From contig NC_092051.1 of assembly GCF_003086295.3 (NCBI RefSeq), positions 15,244,810-15,308,809 on the forward strand: a stretch of DNA of 64,000 bases, in the 5' to 3' direction. The stretch is from Arachis hypogaea (lineage: Eukaryota; Streptophyta; Magnoliopsida; Fabales; Fabaceae). Positions 1 through 11,559 of the stretch are shown here, one piece after another. The notes under the pieces are model-generated. The model saw nothing but the letters and a program-made list of their open reading frames with translations. It had not been told where the DNA came from and searched no databases. Position numbers and translations under genes: made by a program. Every line of letters begins with the position of its first letter. Positions within the stretch are counted from its first letter, which is position 1.

Positions 1-477
1 TTTCAAAATATTTTGATGAAAAATTATTTTATATAATAATGTCTTTAACAAAATTAGTTAATTAATAAATTTTGAATATAATAATCTAATATTTGTAAGT
101 AATATAAAATAAAATTTTAATTATTTTATATTTTTATGTTACAGTTTAAAATTTTATTTTAATATAATTTTTTAATATTATAAAAAAATTTTGCATAATA
201 ATTAATTTTATTGAATAAAGAATATTCATATTTTTGTATTTATATGTTTTATATTTAATTATTTAAGAATAAAAAATTCTGTTATCATTTAAAATATTAT
301 GTATTAAAATATTGTTATTTAAAATATTTATTTATGTATTAGAATATTTTTTATTTATTAGAGTTTATCAATATTCTTCTTTTATATTAGTCTTTAATTT
401 TTATCTAATTAAATTTAATAATCTATATAAATGTGGCACATTTAATAAGTATATAATGATTGTACTTGTTTTAGATC
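1..477. other. AT-rich spacer, no gene seen
   Basis: Very AT-rich sequence without a credible reading frame or recognisable repeat boundary. It ends where the direct repeat shared with 51.1-52.4 kb begins. Confidence 0.6.
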
Positions 478-1650
478 TACTAAGACGCTAACATAACTCT
501 AAAGAAATTGTTTCAAAATGGATTGGTACGGTCAAATGGTCAATACTACATTACATATATATAGACAAGACCACAAACCAAGTCCTGTGCTTGAATAGAG
601 AAAAGAAAAAATTAAAAATAAATTGGAAGACATCTCAGCACTTAGCAGTATATTAGTACATTAGTATAATTATATTTAAGTTTTTATTACTGTATTACCA
701 GTATTACAGCAATATATAAGCTTAGCAATTTTTTTTATCAAAATCATTAAATCATCAAATACATACTATATAATATACTCAATAATAATAAAATTCCAAA
801 TTATTTTTAATTACAAACTACTACATGTTTTTATGTTTATTTTATATTTGCTTTATTTTTTTTATATAATGTACAAATCTCTTAGCAATTATATATCCAT
901 AGTTTCACCAATCTTTTTTCTTTTTAACATTAATTCAATGGTTATTCATTTTTTTACAATTTCAATTAAGTGATCCATTACCACAACTTTTGTCAGATTA
1001 AAGATAAAAAAGTAGTAAAATATCTTTATTATCTGATTAATTCGATTAGTGGTGTGTAATTCCCACGGATTCATTCAGCAGTTTGTTATAACATGGTAGC
1101 ACCGTGACAAGGAAGAACTACCGGATTATTATAAATTATAGTTTTAGAATTGAACTGGTAATTGATTAGATTATTAGTTTAATCGATAAATCATTATCTG
1201 ATTAATTCAGTTATAATTAAATAAAAATATAAAAATAAAATTAAAATAAAAGTTAAATGTATGTTTTTAAAAATATATTAATAACAATTAAATATTAAAT
1301 TTTAGATATAATTTATGTACGTGTTCTTATTTATTTAGTATCTAAGTCAATTCATATTTAAAAGAGTGAACTAATAAAAATTTATTCCTTATTTATTATA
1401 TATTTATTTTTTGTAACATATATTATTAACAAACAAGATGGCATAGTGGGAACAGGAGGTGTTGTATACACCTTGTACCATGTTCCAACCAACCTGCCAA
1501 CAGTTTTGGAGTTGTAGTGGATGGAAGCTCTTACAATGGTTCGACGGCACGTGGGTGCTTCATGGATCTGATCTGGTTTAGTGTGGCCTGAAATGTAAAC
1601 CGTTTAGACCATCGGTTTTTCAATTGAACCGGTTGGTTCGGTTCTATTTT
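478..1650 (+). repeat. Direct repeat copy A (matches 51.1-52.4 kb)
   Basis: From ctaagac to about ggttcggttct this stretch matches 51,112-52,425 in the same orientation. The first 500 bases are almost identical apart from small indels such as a 4-bp gap near 506. The second half is more diverged, mostly by C/T and G/A changes in its CG-containing part, and copy A has about 56 extra bases near 1,040-1,095. The right part (about 1,140-1,650) contains accggtt/aaccgg-type motifs like those in terminal regions of plant hAT-like elements. No TG..CA ends, primer site or target duplication is visible, so I do not call it an LTR pair. Confidence 0.75.
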
Positions 1651-1860
1651 ATTATTGTAGTAGTTTTTCTTTCTCTTGTTAATTCTGACTATATTTGTCC
1701 ATTCCAGAGCCTCCTTAATATTTACTGTGAGACACAAACTTTCTTCTGACGTCACGAGTACCAAAACTCATGGTACCTATTTGAAGGACTATTATTGTAG
1801 CTCACTCTAACAACTTTGCCAACTCTAACTCTTTATATCCTATCTCACAACATTTGTCAT

Positions 1861-3427
1861 ATGATAAACTAACTCTAAAATATAAGTCACTTTCTCTAGT
1901 CATCACCTCAAATCCAGAACTTAGCACTTATGAGAAAGCGGCTACACATAAATGTTGGTGAAAGGCAATACAAGATAAATTGACAGTTCTAGATCAGAAT
2001 AGAACTTGGTGTCTCACCGAAATCCCAAAAGACAAGAAGGCTGTAGGTTGCAAATGAGTTTTTTGGGTAAAATTTAATCCCGATGGCACCATAGAGAGGC
2101 ACAAAGTGAGGCTAGTTGCAAAAAGATTCACTCAAGTGTAAGGAGTAGATTATGGTGATACTTTTAGTCCAATTGTGAAAATGACTACCATACAAGTAAT
2201 GTTAGTATTAGCAGCGGCAAAGAAATGGCATTTGAAATAGCTGGACGTCAATACTACCTTCCTTCACCGAGATTTGGACAAGGAAGTTTATATGAAGATA
2301 CCACCCAGTTTGGTTGTATCACAATCAGGTTTGGTTTGTAAATTACAAAAGTCTTTATATGGGTTTAAGCAAGCAAGCAGGCAATGGAACATTAAACTCA
2401 CTCAGACTCTTTTGGATGCTGGTTATAAGCAGTTTTTTTATGATCATTCACTCTTCATCAAGAAACAATCCAAAAGCTTCACTGCCGTTCAAGTATATAT
2501 TGATGACTTGGTTTTAACCGGGAATGACGTTGGCGAAATCAATACCATCAACCAAATTTTGGATGATAAATTCAAAATAAAAGATCTTGATGATCTCAAG
2601 TACTTCTTGGAATAGAAGTAGCATGCTCTAACTCTGGAATTCACATTTATCAGCGGAAGTACGTTATGGACCTTTTCAAGGATTTTGGTTATTTAGATTG
2701 CAAGCCTTTCTCCACTCCTTTTGATTATAGTCAGAAACTCTCGAAGAAATTTACCATTTTATCGGACAACACTACTTACAGACAGCTCATCGGCCGACTC
2801 CTTTACCTCACAAACACTAGACCCGATATCTCTTATGATGTGGGACGTTTAAGCTATTTGTTTGACTGTGCAACCACTTTTCACCTGCAGGCTGCTTTCT
2901 GCGTACTTCGATATTTAAAGAGCAGACTTGCAACTGGTCTATTCTTTTCCTCTACTTCTAATTTACATCTTACCGGATTTACAGATGCTGACTGTGCTAC
3001 CTGTGCCGATAATTGTCGTTCCGTTTCCAGTTATTGTTTCATGCTTGGAAACTCTCTCGTTAGCTGGAAGGGTAAGAAGCAAAACTACAGTTGCCAAGTT
3101 CTCTGCAGAAGCTGAATATAAATCTCTTGCTGTTGTCACTTGTGAAGCTAGTTGGTTATCTTTTTTTAATGGATTTCATTGGTTTACCGCTTCAAAAGTC
3201 TATCACTCTATTATGTGACAATCAGTCAATCATTCACATTGCCAATAATCCCATCTTTCATGAAAGAACCAAACACATTGAAGTGTACTGCCACATTATT
3301 TGTGAAAAAAGTATTTGTCTGGTCTCATTCATCTGATGCCAGTTTGTTCCAAAGACTAACTTGCTGATTTTCTTACTGAAGTTATGCCAGCGGGTTCTTT
3401 TCTTACTAATATTTTTAAACTAAAATG
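1861..3427 (+). pseudogene. Ty1-copia pol remnant (RT to RNase H)
   Basis: Decayed 3' part of a Ty1-copia polyprotein. From about 1,950 the frame reads NRTWCLTEIPKDKKAVGCK, then has stops at 2,055 (W codon to TGA), in the TQV*GVDY motif and at LK*LDVN (Q codon to TAG). The open part 2,274-2,615 carries the RVT_2 core, with KSLYGFKQA at residues 27-35 and the catalytic YIDD at 75-78. A one-base loss near 2,609 moves the frame to 2,666-3,115, which has the RPDIS motif and the start of RNase H (TDADCA). Further shifts lie near 3,080 and in the T-run near 3,165. The last block (DNQSIIHIANNP, then DFLTEVMPAGS) ends at TGA 3,425-3,427. Gag, protease and integrase are missing. It cannot make enzyme. 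Confidence 0.9.
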
Positions 3428-3448
3428 ATTATATTTATACAATTCTAG

Positions 3449-3580
3449 CTCGCGCGAGGGTGTTACTTAGATTATTTTTTTTATCAATAGTAGATGTAGG
3501 CTTATTTGTTATAATTTTTTTTAGTGAGAAAACAATAATGAGAATAACTTATTTTTCTTCTCCTCTTAATTCCTTCTGGT
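3449..3580 (+). repeat. Putative 3' LTR start of the copia remnant, with PPT
   Basis: A purine-containing tract (cgcgcgaggg) lies directly before TGTTACTTAGATT at 3,461, as expected for a polypurine tract and LTR start, 34 bases after the pol stop. The same sequence recurs at 4,382, 5,257, 6,307 and 7,024, where it runs about 200 bases and often ends ..TTATCAACA. This copy has an internal deletion after agtg (3,523) and lacks the terminal part. Confidence 0.55.
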
Positions 3581-3589
3581 TGCTTGAAC

Positions 3590-4375
3590 AGCTTAGGAAA
3601 TGAATCAGCTCAAGAGTATAAATCGAATGACGAGTCAGAATTTTCATAGAGTAAATCAAGTGGGATATATTCACTGTTTCGCAAGGCTGGCAAAAGTTTG
3701 CAGGTAACTGTGATATTAAATTTTGTTATCCTGAGATTGTGAGTAGCTTTGTCCAACTTCGAGGGCTAAGTTACGCAGAGCTCTATATGGAAATGATTCG
3801 AGAAAAAGGAAAACTAGTATACCAAGTCTTTCTAAAATAATGCCCACACAAAAATAATTTAAACAAAGATGAAAAAACATTTGAGAAGAGGATTTAAAAT
3901 TTAGGGTTTAGGGTTTATAAAAAGATATGGAAAAAATTCATTTGAATTGTGGATGACAATGCAGGAAGACAATGTGATACCTTCACCTTATCATTACAAG
4001 ACAATGATCGATTTCATCAGGTAGGTCAAAGAATATAGCTTAAATGGAGCTAACTGTTCACAAGATGTGTTATCTAAATTATTTTTTTTACCTAAATGGA
4101 GCTAATCGTTACATACTATGTACTTCTTATGTACTCCCACTAAAAAAATTATAACAAATAAGTTTACATCTACTATTGATAAAAAATCTAAATAATAAGA
4201 TAAGAACCCAAGACATATTCTTAGATATAAAAACAAAATCCATCCCGTCAATCGATAGAGGCTGATGACTTAGGAGGAAGATGTTGGCTGGGAAGGCATC
4301 GATTATTATGCTAAGTTTGGTGAAGAAAAAGAGGTAGTTAGAATTTTAAAATTTGTACAAATTATCCAAGATTGA
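3590..4375 (+). pseudogene. PPR gene fragment, unit 1
   Basis: Fragment of a pentatricopeptide-repeat gene. The exon-like part 3,601-3,701 ends KSLQ with a GTAACT donor. Pieces of the following exon (AELYME-like) lie near 3,735-3,795. At about 3,960-4,070 comes a PPR-type helix pair resembling VPSPYHYKTMID. From 4,203 there is a short piece of a later exon ending near AKFGEEKEVVRI. The wording of these blocks resembles plant mitochondrial PPR proteins of the At1g80270/PPR596 type; this is recalled, not searched. An inverted LTR-like piece interrupts it at 4,094-4,200. Stops and missing exons make it non-functional. Confidence 0.6.
4094..4200 (-). repeat. Inverted LTR-like fragment in PPR unit 1
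   Basis: acatactatgtacttctt..actcccactaaaaaaattataacaaataag is the reverse complement of the start of the LTR-like sequence at 3,461/5,257. With the short forward piece at 4,070-4,093 it makes a small inverted repeat inside the PPR fragment. Confidence 0.6.
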
Positions 4376-4381
4376 AGGGAT

Positions 4382-4583
4382 TTTTTTTATTAATAGTAAA
4401 TGTAAGTTTATTTGTTATAATTTTTTTAGTGTGAGTACATAAGGAGTACATAGTATATAAAGTATAATAGATATTTTCAAGGAAATTTTTCATTCTCTTT
4501 AATAATGAAAATCACTTATTTTTCTCCTTTTTTTTTTTTTAATTTCTTCTGATTCATCAAATTATCAACATCACTTGAACAGT
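4382..4583 (+). repeat. LTR-like copy
   Basis: Second forward copy of the short LTR-like sequence, from ttattaatagtaaatg to ..attatcaacatcac, including a tatataaag-type TATA motif near 4,456. It sits between PPR units 1 and 2. Confidence 0.6.
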
Positions 4584-4609
4584 TTAAAACATGAGATTTT
4601 CTTCAGCTC

Positions 4610-4877
4610 AGGACTACAAATCCAATGAAGAGTCAGAATTTTTAGAGGATAAACCAAGTGGGATATATTCACTATTTCGTAAGGGTGGCAAAAGTTTGCA
4701 AGTAACTATGATAATAAATTTTGTGACCTATTGTAAAATATAAGGACTACAAATTCAATGAAGAGTCAGAATTTTTAGAGGATAAACCAAGTGGGATATA
4801 TTCACTATTTTGCAAGGGTGGCAAAAGTTTGCAAGTAACTATGATAGTAAATTTTGTGACCTATTGTAAAATATAAA
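4610..4877 (+). repeat. Tandem duplication of a PPR exon and its intron start
   Basis: A segment of about 132 bp (ggactacaaatyc.. to ..gtaaaatata) occurs twice head to tail with only a few substitutions. The exon and its GTAACT donor are both duplicated. Confidence 0.85.
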
Positions 4878-5256
4878 TACTTTCTCTCTTTTGATCGAAG
4901 TAATGTGTTTGTTTACAGGGTGCAAAACTCAATGAAGAAAAATATGCTGAGATCATGAGTAGCTTTACTCAACTTCTGGAGCTACGTTACGAAAAGCTCT
5001 ATAAAAAAAGAACTGTAAAAAAAAGAAAACTAATGCACCAAGCTTTTCTAAATTTAAATAATGTTTGCACATAAATAATTTAAATAAAGCTGAGGAAACA
5101 TTTTAGAAGATGGAAATTTAAAGTTTCTTTCATTCTCATATTGGATGAAAATGGAGGAAGATAAGGTGACACCTTCACCTTACCATTATGAGACGATGAT
5201 CGATTCATTAGGTGGATCAAAGAATATAGCTCAAATGGAGCTAACCGTTCACAAGA

Positions 5257-5463
5257 TGTGTTATCTAGATTAATTTTTAATTAATAGATGTCAGTTTATT
5301 TGTTATAATTTTTTTAGTGGGAGTACATAAGGAGTACATAGTATACAAAATATAATAACTCAATAGATATTTTCAAGAGAATTTTTTATTCTCTTCAACA
5401 ATGAGAGTAACTTATTTTTCTCCTCCTCTTAATTGCTTCTGGCTCATCAAACTATCAACATTA
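5257..5463 (+). repeat. LTR-like copy within PPR unit 2
   Basis: Runs from tgttatctagatt to about catcaaactatcaacatta and includes the conserved gggagtacataaggagtac block. Its partner in inverted orientation is at 6,004-6,075, so the two bracket the MITE at 5,571-6,003. Confidence 0.65.
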
Positions 5464-5570
5464 CAGCTTAAGCGGTTTAGGACATGAGATTTTCTTCATG
5501 GTGCGGTGAGCATAGAAAACAACAAAGCTGTGAATCAAATTGAAAATATCTGTTGAGCTTTATATATATT

Positions 5571-6003
5571 ATGGCTTAGTTTGGTAAAGCTTTTTGGAGA
5601 GGTGCTTGTGCTTTTAAAAAGTACAAGCACCTCATTTTGCGTTTGGTAAATTAAAAAGCCCAAATGCTTGTGCTGGCAGCTTTTAAAAGTTAGGGGTGCT
5701 TTTGAAAGCACCTAACAATGAGCTTTTTAAAGTTGGCTTGTGCTTTTTAAAATTTAAATGTCTAATATAACCTCATATGTTAACTAATTTTTAAATTTAA
5801 TGCTTGCATTTATGTCTATTATATTATTTTTAAATTTTAAAAGCTATTTTACCAAACGCAATTGTTGTTGTTTGTGTTTATTAAAAGCTATTTTTAATTT
5901 GATTTACCAAACATAAATGTTACAACTTTTATAAAGCCATCTTTTAAAAATTAACTTTTATAAGCTACTTTTAAAAAGTAAAAGTTTTACCAAACTAAAT
6001 CAT
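5571..6003. mobile_element. 433-bp MITE, TIR ATGRYTTAGTTTGGTAAA
   Basis: Left end atggcttagtttggtaaagc and right end ..gttttaccaaactaaatcat are inverted copies. The inside is rich in short inverted cttttaaaa/ttttaaaag motifs and has no reading frame. The target duplication is ambiguous (AT or TAT). The superfamily was not assigned. Confidence 0.75.
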
Positions 6004-6075
6004 ATAAGTACTCTTTAATTACTCCCACTAAAAAAATTATAACAAATAAGCTTAAAATTACTATTGATAAAAAAA
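6004..6075 (-). repeat. Inverted LTR-like arm
   Basis: actcccactaaaaaaattataacaaataag is the reverse complement of the LTR-like arm at 5,280-5,315. It is followed by the last PPR exon piece of unit 2. Confidence 0.6.
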
Positions 6076-6306
6076 TAATCGGCAATAAGATGAGAACCCA
6101 TGATATATTCTTAGATATAAAAATAAAATCCATCGCAGCCAATCATTACATCTCATTCGGCAAACTAGAGAAAGTCAAAATGATTCTGAAAGAGATAGAG
6201 GCTGATGACTTAAGATGGAGATGTTGGCTGAAAAGACTTCTATTACCACTGTATGCTAAGTTTGGTGAAAAAAAAAAAAGAGGTAGTTAGAATTTTTAAG
6301 TTTTGC

Positions 6307-6503
6307 ACAGATTGAAGGAAATTTTTTTTATCAAGAGTAGATGTAGGCTTATTTGTTATAATTTTTTGTAGTGAAGTACATAAGGAGTATATAATATATA
6401 AAATGTAATAACTTAACATATATTTTTAAAGAAAATTTTCATTCACTTCAATAATGAGACTTATTTTTCTCCTTCTCTTAATCACTTTTGGTTCATCAAA
6501 TTA
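6307..6503 (+). repeat. LTR-like copy before PPR unit 3
   Basis: Forward copy starting tttttttatcaagagtagatg and ending catcaaattatcaacatcac, with the same taaggagta block and tatataaaatgtaataa TATA-like motif. Confidence 0.6.
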
Positions 6504-7022
6504 TCAACATCACAGCTTAAGTTTTTAGAGGGTAAACCAAGTGGGATATATTCACTATTCACAAGGCTGGCAAAAGTTTGCAGGTAATTGTGACCTCCTG
6601 CCAAATGTACATACTTTTTCTTTTTTTCATCGAAATAATGTGTTTGTTTACCGGGTGCAAAATTCAGTGAAGAAAAATAAGCTGAGATGGTAATAACTCA
6701 AATTTCGGGGGCTAAGTTAGGCAGAGCTCTATGCGAAAAGGATTTAGAAAAAGGAAAAGTAGTATACCCAACCTTTCTTAAACCTGCACAAAAATAATTT
6801 AAACAAAGCTGAGGAAATCGTTTGAGAAGACGAGGAATTTAAAGTTTCTTTCATCCTCAGATTGGAACCTCCTGTACAAAAAACATGCAAAAAATTTATC
6901 TAAATTACAAATGAAAATGAAATAAGAGAAGGTGACACTTTCACCTTACCATTACAAGACGATGATCGATTAATCAGGTGGATCAAAGAATATAGCTCAA
7001 ATAGAACTAACGGTTCACAATA
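6504..7022 (+). pseudogene. PPR gene fragment, unit 3
   Basis: Third copy of the PPR fragment. The exon-like part 6,510-6,583 ends KSLQ before gtaattg. The next exon piece is at 6,655-6,760 (VQNSVKKNKLRW-like, frame disrupted). The PPR helix piece at about 6,915-7,020 corresponds to the MID..GGSKNIAQ block of unit 2. It ends at another LTR-like copy. No open frame spans it. Confidence 0.55.
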
Positions 7023-7023
7023 T

Positions 7024-7150
7024 TTATTACTTAGATTATTTTTTTATCAATAGTAGATATAGACTTATTTATTATAATTTTTTTAATAAAAATACATAAG
7101 GAATATATAGTATATAAAATATAATAACTCAACAGATATTTTCACAGAGA
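7024..7150 (+). repeat. Truncated LTR-like copy
   Basis: ttattacttagattattttttt.. through ..aataactcaacagatattttcac matches the first ~125 bases of the family, then stops. This is the right edge of the PPR/LTR array. Confidence 0.6.
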
Positions 7151-8795
7151 TATTAATATAGTAATTAGCATGCTAGTATAGTTTCAAATATTCATAAAAG
7201 ATAAACTAAAAGAAAATTGCAATTTAAGGGAAGAAAAGGAACAAGATAAGTGTCACTACAGATTCCAAACCTAAGTAACCAATTAACTAACTCAGATGCC
7301 CTAAACAAAAGAGCAAAGAAATTATTGAAATATAATTAATTAAATACATATCAATAAAAATGTCATCTTACAAATAATTAAGATTTTATTATGTAATAAT
7401 GTAATATTGTTAAGTAAAAAAGGGGAAATAATGCTGCAGGGACAGGTAGTTGGTAACTTTGTAAGGGGGACAAGGGTCAGAATTGTACATTAACTTGTCA
7501 GTTTCTAGAATCAATTATCATCATAAAACATTGTTGCCTTCAACTTGTAGGTTATTCCATTTCAAGCTTCATGGACACTGCACAAGGGACATTACATGGT
7601 TGATGGTTCCAATTCGTTTCTTATTATAATCCAATCAATTACTTATGATCTGAGATCAACCTTATTTGTCCTTAGATAAGTTTTTTTATGATTAATTGAT
7701 ACCAGATAATCTAAATTCCAAATTTCTAGTCAAATTTTTTTATTAGAGAAAATACTATGTGTGTTCTAATTATGTTTAACTTTATTTAATTATTAAACAT
7801 ATTTAATAATTTAACGTTAGAAATATTAAAAAACAAATAACAACTATTTAAACTACTAAACAAACATATTTTTTACAATACCCAAATATAATATTTCGGT
7901 GTATAATATTTTTGAAAATACATTTACTTAATTTACCTTTTTTTCATGATTTTACCTTTTCTTTATCCTATAAAATATATATAAATAAAATATTATTTTT
8001 ATCTTCATCTAAATTGGTCAAATTAACTCTTTCTCTACATTTTATATCAACCTACAATCTCCTTTTTATTTGTTTTTTTAATGGGTAAACTATTAAAATA
8101 GTATCTGAAAATTTACGTTTCTGATAAAGAATCATTTTAAAAAATACAAACAATAAATAAACTCCCAAAAAATAAAAAATATGACAAAAAAATTAGATAT
8201 TAGATATATATTCTAAAAAATTTTTAAAAATAAAATTTTGATATGATTTCTTACAAACATTATTAAAAAAATGAGACTAACTTTTTTTAAGAAAAAAAAA
8301 TTATGAATGGCCAAGTTTTTTAAAAAATAAAAAAGTCTTAAATTAAATTTTGCTCCATTTTTTTATATATCTAAATAACTATTCAAATGTTATCACAAAA
8401 ATTTAGATCAAATATAAAATTATTTGTTAGATACAAAAATGATTTATTATTTATAAAAAAATAATATTTTTTGTTATTTTTATCACATTTTTAAATCATT
8501 TATAAGAGATTATTTTTACCAACGGTGAAAGTTATTATTATTATTATTTTGTCATATAACTCACACACACTCACAAAAACTTTAAGACAATCTATTTAAG
8601 GGTTCTCCACCTGAATTTTTCATTGAGACTCAAACCCAGAAATATCATTTACTAGGCTTACAAATTTTTCTCCACCTGCTACTTTGATAGTTTATTCTTT
8701 TTCTTTTTTTTTTTTCTTTCTCTCTCTCTTGGCTGTTTGAAATGCAGAGTTTAAAACATGTGTCCGATTAAAAAAAAACCTCATAAAAAAACGAG
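7151..8795. other. AT-rich spacer, no gene seen
   Basis: No supported reading frame. A short (tta)n run lies near 8,535 and a pyrimidine-rich run near 8,695-8,730. It ends at the TSD of the copia element. Confidence 0.6.
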
Positions 8796-8800
8796 TAATT

Positions 8801-9188
8801 TGTTGTAAAATAAATATAAAATAAATAAAAAAGAGATAATATAAAATAAGAGATATAATTAGATAAATTTAGTAATAATATTCACTACGATTTCAATATA
8901 ATAAAAATAATTAATATATTACTAATATTATATGCTGTAGTATATGGAAAAAAAAGTGAAAGAAAAACTTTATATATTGCACGTGCGCAGAGATAAAAGA
9001 AATATTTTGTATTTTATTCTTACTGTGTATCTCATATCTCAAGCTATGAAGCCTTATTTATACTTATACAAGATTATCTTTTTCAATCTTTATTAAAAGC
9101 TAGTCTTCGTAGGAATCTTTAAGTTTTTTCCTTAAAAACTTCAGCCACCCATATTAATGGTCATTCACATCATATACTTATCTTAACA
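8801..9188 (-). repeat. 3' LTR of copia element (388 bp)
   Basis: In element orientation it begins TGTTAAGATAAG and ends TTTTACAACA. A TATA-like motif, the reverse complement of ccttatttata, lies near 9,051. Confidence 0.92.
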
Positions 9189-9201
9189 CTCTCCCTTGAA
9201 T
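9189..9201 (-). other. Polypurine tract of copia element
   Basis: On the minus strand the bases just inside the 3' LTR read ttcaagggagag followed by TGTTAAG, a typical plus-strand priming site. Confidence 0.8.
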
Positions 9202-9394
9202 GACCATTTAAGATTATTGCCTCATTAAAACCTTACTAAAGAAAAATTCAGTGGAAAAAAACCTTAGTGAAGGAAAAAGAGTACAATATTCTTTGTGATA
9301 GAGACTTTCTCATTAAAAACCTTGTCAAGAAAAACCCAATGAAGAAAAAACCTGACCAAGAAAAAAAGAGTACAGTCTTTCCCTCTTGTCAACA

Positions 9395-10066
9395 TCATTT
9401 AATGTCTCGAAATCGGCGCATCTCAATCTCATGTACCAATCTTTCAAAGGATGATTTTGGGAGTGACTTTGTGAATAAATCTGTCAGATTGTCACTTGAG
9501 CGGATCTGTTGGACATCAATTGTCCCTTGATTTTGAAGATCATGAGTGAAGAAGAATTTGGAAGAAATATGCTTTGTTCTATCACCTTTGATGTATCCGC
9601 CTTTAAGTTGAGCAATGCATGCTGTATTATCTTCAAACAGGACAGTTGGAGCTATCTTATAATGAATCAGTACACATGATGACAGGATATATTGGATCAA
9701 ACTCTTGAGCCAAAAACACTCGCAACTTGCTTCATGTATCGCTAGTATTTTAGCATGATTAGAGGAGGTTGCTGCTATCGTCTGTTTCGTGGACCTCCAT
9801 GATATAACTGTACCTCCATATGTGAACAGGTATCCTATTTGAGATCTCCCTTTGTGTGGATCAGACAAGTATCCAACATCTGCATAGCCAACTAGTTGTG
9901 ACTTGGATCCATAGGGATAGAACAATCCCATATCAACCGTTCCATGAAGATATCGAAAGATTTGTTTGATTCCACTCCAATATCTTCTGGTTGGAGAGGA
10001 ACTATATCTTGCTAGTGAATTCACAGTAAATGATATATCGGGCTGTATATTATTAGCAAGATACAT
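9395..10066 (-). pseudogene. Copia RNase H domain with a catalytic Glu changed to Lys
   Basis: 223 residues on the minus strand covering the end of RT and the RNase H domain. QPDISF marks the RT/RNase H connection, YAD at 61-63 holds the first catalytic Asp, and FEDNTAC holds another Asp at 146. The normally invariant Glu of the SSNHAE motif is Lys here (SSNHAK, residue 106), a G-to-A type change that should abolish activity. The C-terminus (DLFTKSLPKSSFERL..) is typical of full-length copia pol. It is out of frame with the RT part above 10,212. The gene order and the LTRs on either side leave no doubt about identity. Confidence 0.92.
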
Positions 10067-10211
10067 TAGCGCTCCAATGACACTAAGATATGGTACTTCA
10101 GGACTAAGGATATCTTCATTTTCTTCTTTAGGACAGAATTGATCCCCACATCCAAAGATCTTACGATCATTGGGATACTCAAGGGATGTGATTTATCCAT
10201 ATAAAATCTTT

Positions 10212-11003
10212 TCAAGATCTTCTCTGTGTATATTTTTGATGAATAAAGATCCTATTTTTTATATGTTCGATCTGCAGGCCGAGACAAAATTTAGTCCTTT
10301 CAAGATCTTTCATCTCAAACTCTTCTTTTAGAGTTTTTATAATTGTTGGAATCTCTTCAGGAGTTCCAATAATATTTAAATCATCAACGTACACAGCAAT
10401 TATAGTGAATCCAGATGCAGTTTTCTTTATGAAAACACAGGAGCAGATATCATCATTCTTGAATCCGTTTTGTCCAGATTGCTTTTGACCATAGAAAGAT
10501 CTTTGCAATTTGACTGAGTATAACCCCTGTGAATATTCGTTGGATGGTTTAGACATCTTTAGTCCTTCAGGGACTTTCATATAGATATCCCGATCTAATG
10601 AGATGTATAAGTAGGCTGTTACCACATCCATTAAATGCATATGCAGTTTATAATATGCAGATGAACTGACCAAATAACGCAATGTTATCGCATCCACTAC
10701 AGAGGAATACGTTTCTTCATAATCTATACCTGGCCTTTGTGAAAAATCTTGTGCCACAAGTCGGGCTTTGTAGTGTACAACTTCATTTTTCTCATTTCGT
10801 TTTCTCACAAATACCCACCTGTATCCAACAGATTTTACATCTTCTGGTGTACGGACTACAGGTCCAAAGACTTCACGTTTTGCAAGTGAGTCTAATTCAG
10901 CCTTTATGGCTTCTTTCCATTTTGGCCAATCATTTCTTTGTCGATATTCTTCGATTGATCTTGGCTCAAGATCCTTACTTTCACGCATGATATTTAATGC
11001 CAC
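10212..11003 (-). pseudogene. Copia reverse transcriptase domain
   Basis: 263 residues of RVT_2-type reverse transcriptase on the minus strand. YRWVFVRKRN and HYKARLVAQ mark the fingers, MDVVTAYLY (Asp126) is motif A, and YVDD at 205-208 is the catalytic motif. Around residues 175-183 some fifteen residues usual between SFYGLKQS and the FIKK motif are missing, so there is an internal deletion. The frame ends at 10,212 and pol continues in another frame to the RNase H block. Confidence 0.92.
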
Positions 11004-11559
11004 ATTATATGCAAATATTTCATTGACAATTGTCTTATTTTAGTCCCATTTTTCTTCTGTAAAGACATAATTTATCGAGATCTCGTCATTTTCACAATTT
11101 TCAGGTACCTGAACGTCTTCTGGCGTTAAAACTATATCATAATTTTGGACAACTACAGGTGTCTTTACTATGTCTTTTTCAACATGAATAATATTTACCT
11201 CTATTCGCTTTCGAAGATTTTTGTCTTTAGAACCGACAGGCCTGCCACGCTTCTTGCTTCGGTAGCAATTTGTCCAACTGGGATATCAATTCGAATTGGG
11301 ACATTTTTCACTGGTATATAAGATTTGGTTATCTTTTTTGTATCGAAAAATGCATCAGGAAATTCATTTGTTATTCTTTGCAAATGTATAATCTTTTGAA
11401 CTTCTAGTTCACATTACCCTGGTCGAGGATCTAAATGCATCAACGATAATGCATTCCAATTAAGTTCCTTTTCAGGAAGCTTATTCTCTCCCCCTAATGT
11501 TGAAAATTTTGATTCATCAAAATGACAATCCGCAAATCAGGCTTTAAATACATCCCCAG

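Larger units (their letters stand above)
4584..6300 (+). pseudogene. PPR gene fragment, unit 2 (split by LTR-like and MITE insertions)
   Basis: The best preserved of the three PPR units. Exon-like parts are: 4,608-4,700 (..YKSNEESEFLEDKPSG.., ending KSLQ before GTAACT), repeated at 4,742-4,835; about 4,919-5,060 (AKLNEEKYAEIM..); 5,145-5,256 (MEEDKVTPSPYHYETMID, then SKNIAQMELTVHKM), a PPR helix pair; and 6,088-6,300 (SFGKLEKVKMILKEIEADD.. YAKFGE), the next PPR helix pair. Between the last two lie an LTR-like copy, a 433-bp MITE and an inverted LTR arm. The order fits one ancestral gene of the PPR596-like type. No complete frame remains. Confidence 0.65.

Noticed and set aside
1531..1764. 77-residue minus-strand ORF
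   Set aside because: Lies in the hAT-like tail of direct repeat copy A and is not open in copy B.
3898..3921. Telomere-like tttagggtttaggg
   Set aside because: Only two or three units inside the PPR fragment; could be chance.
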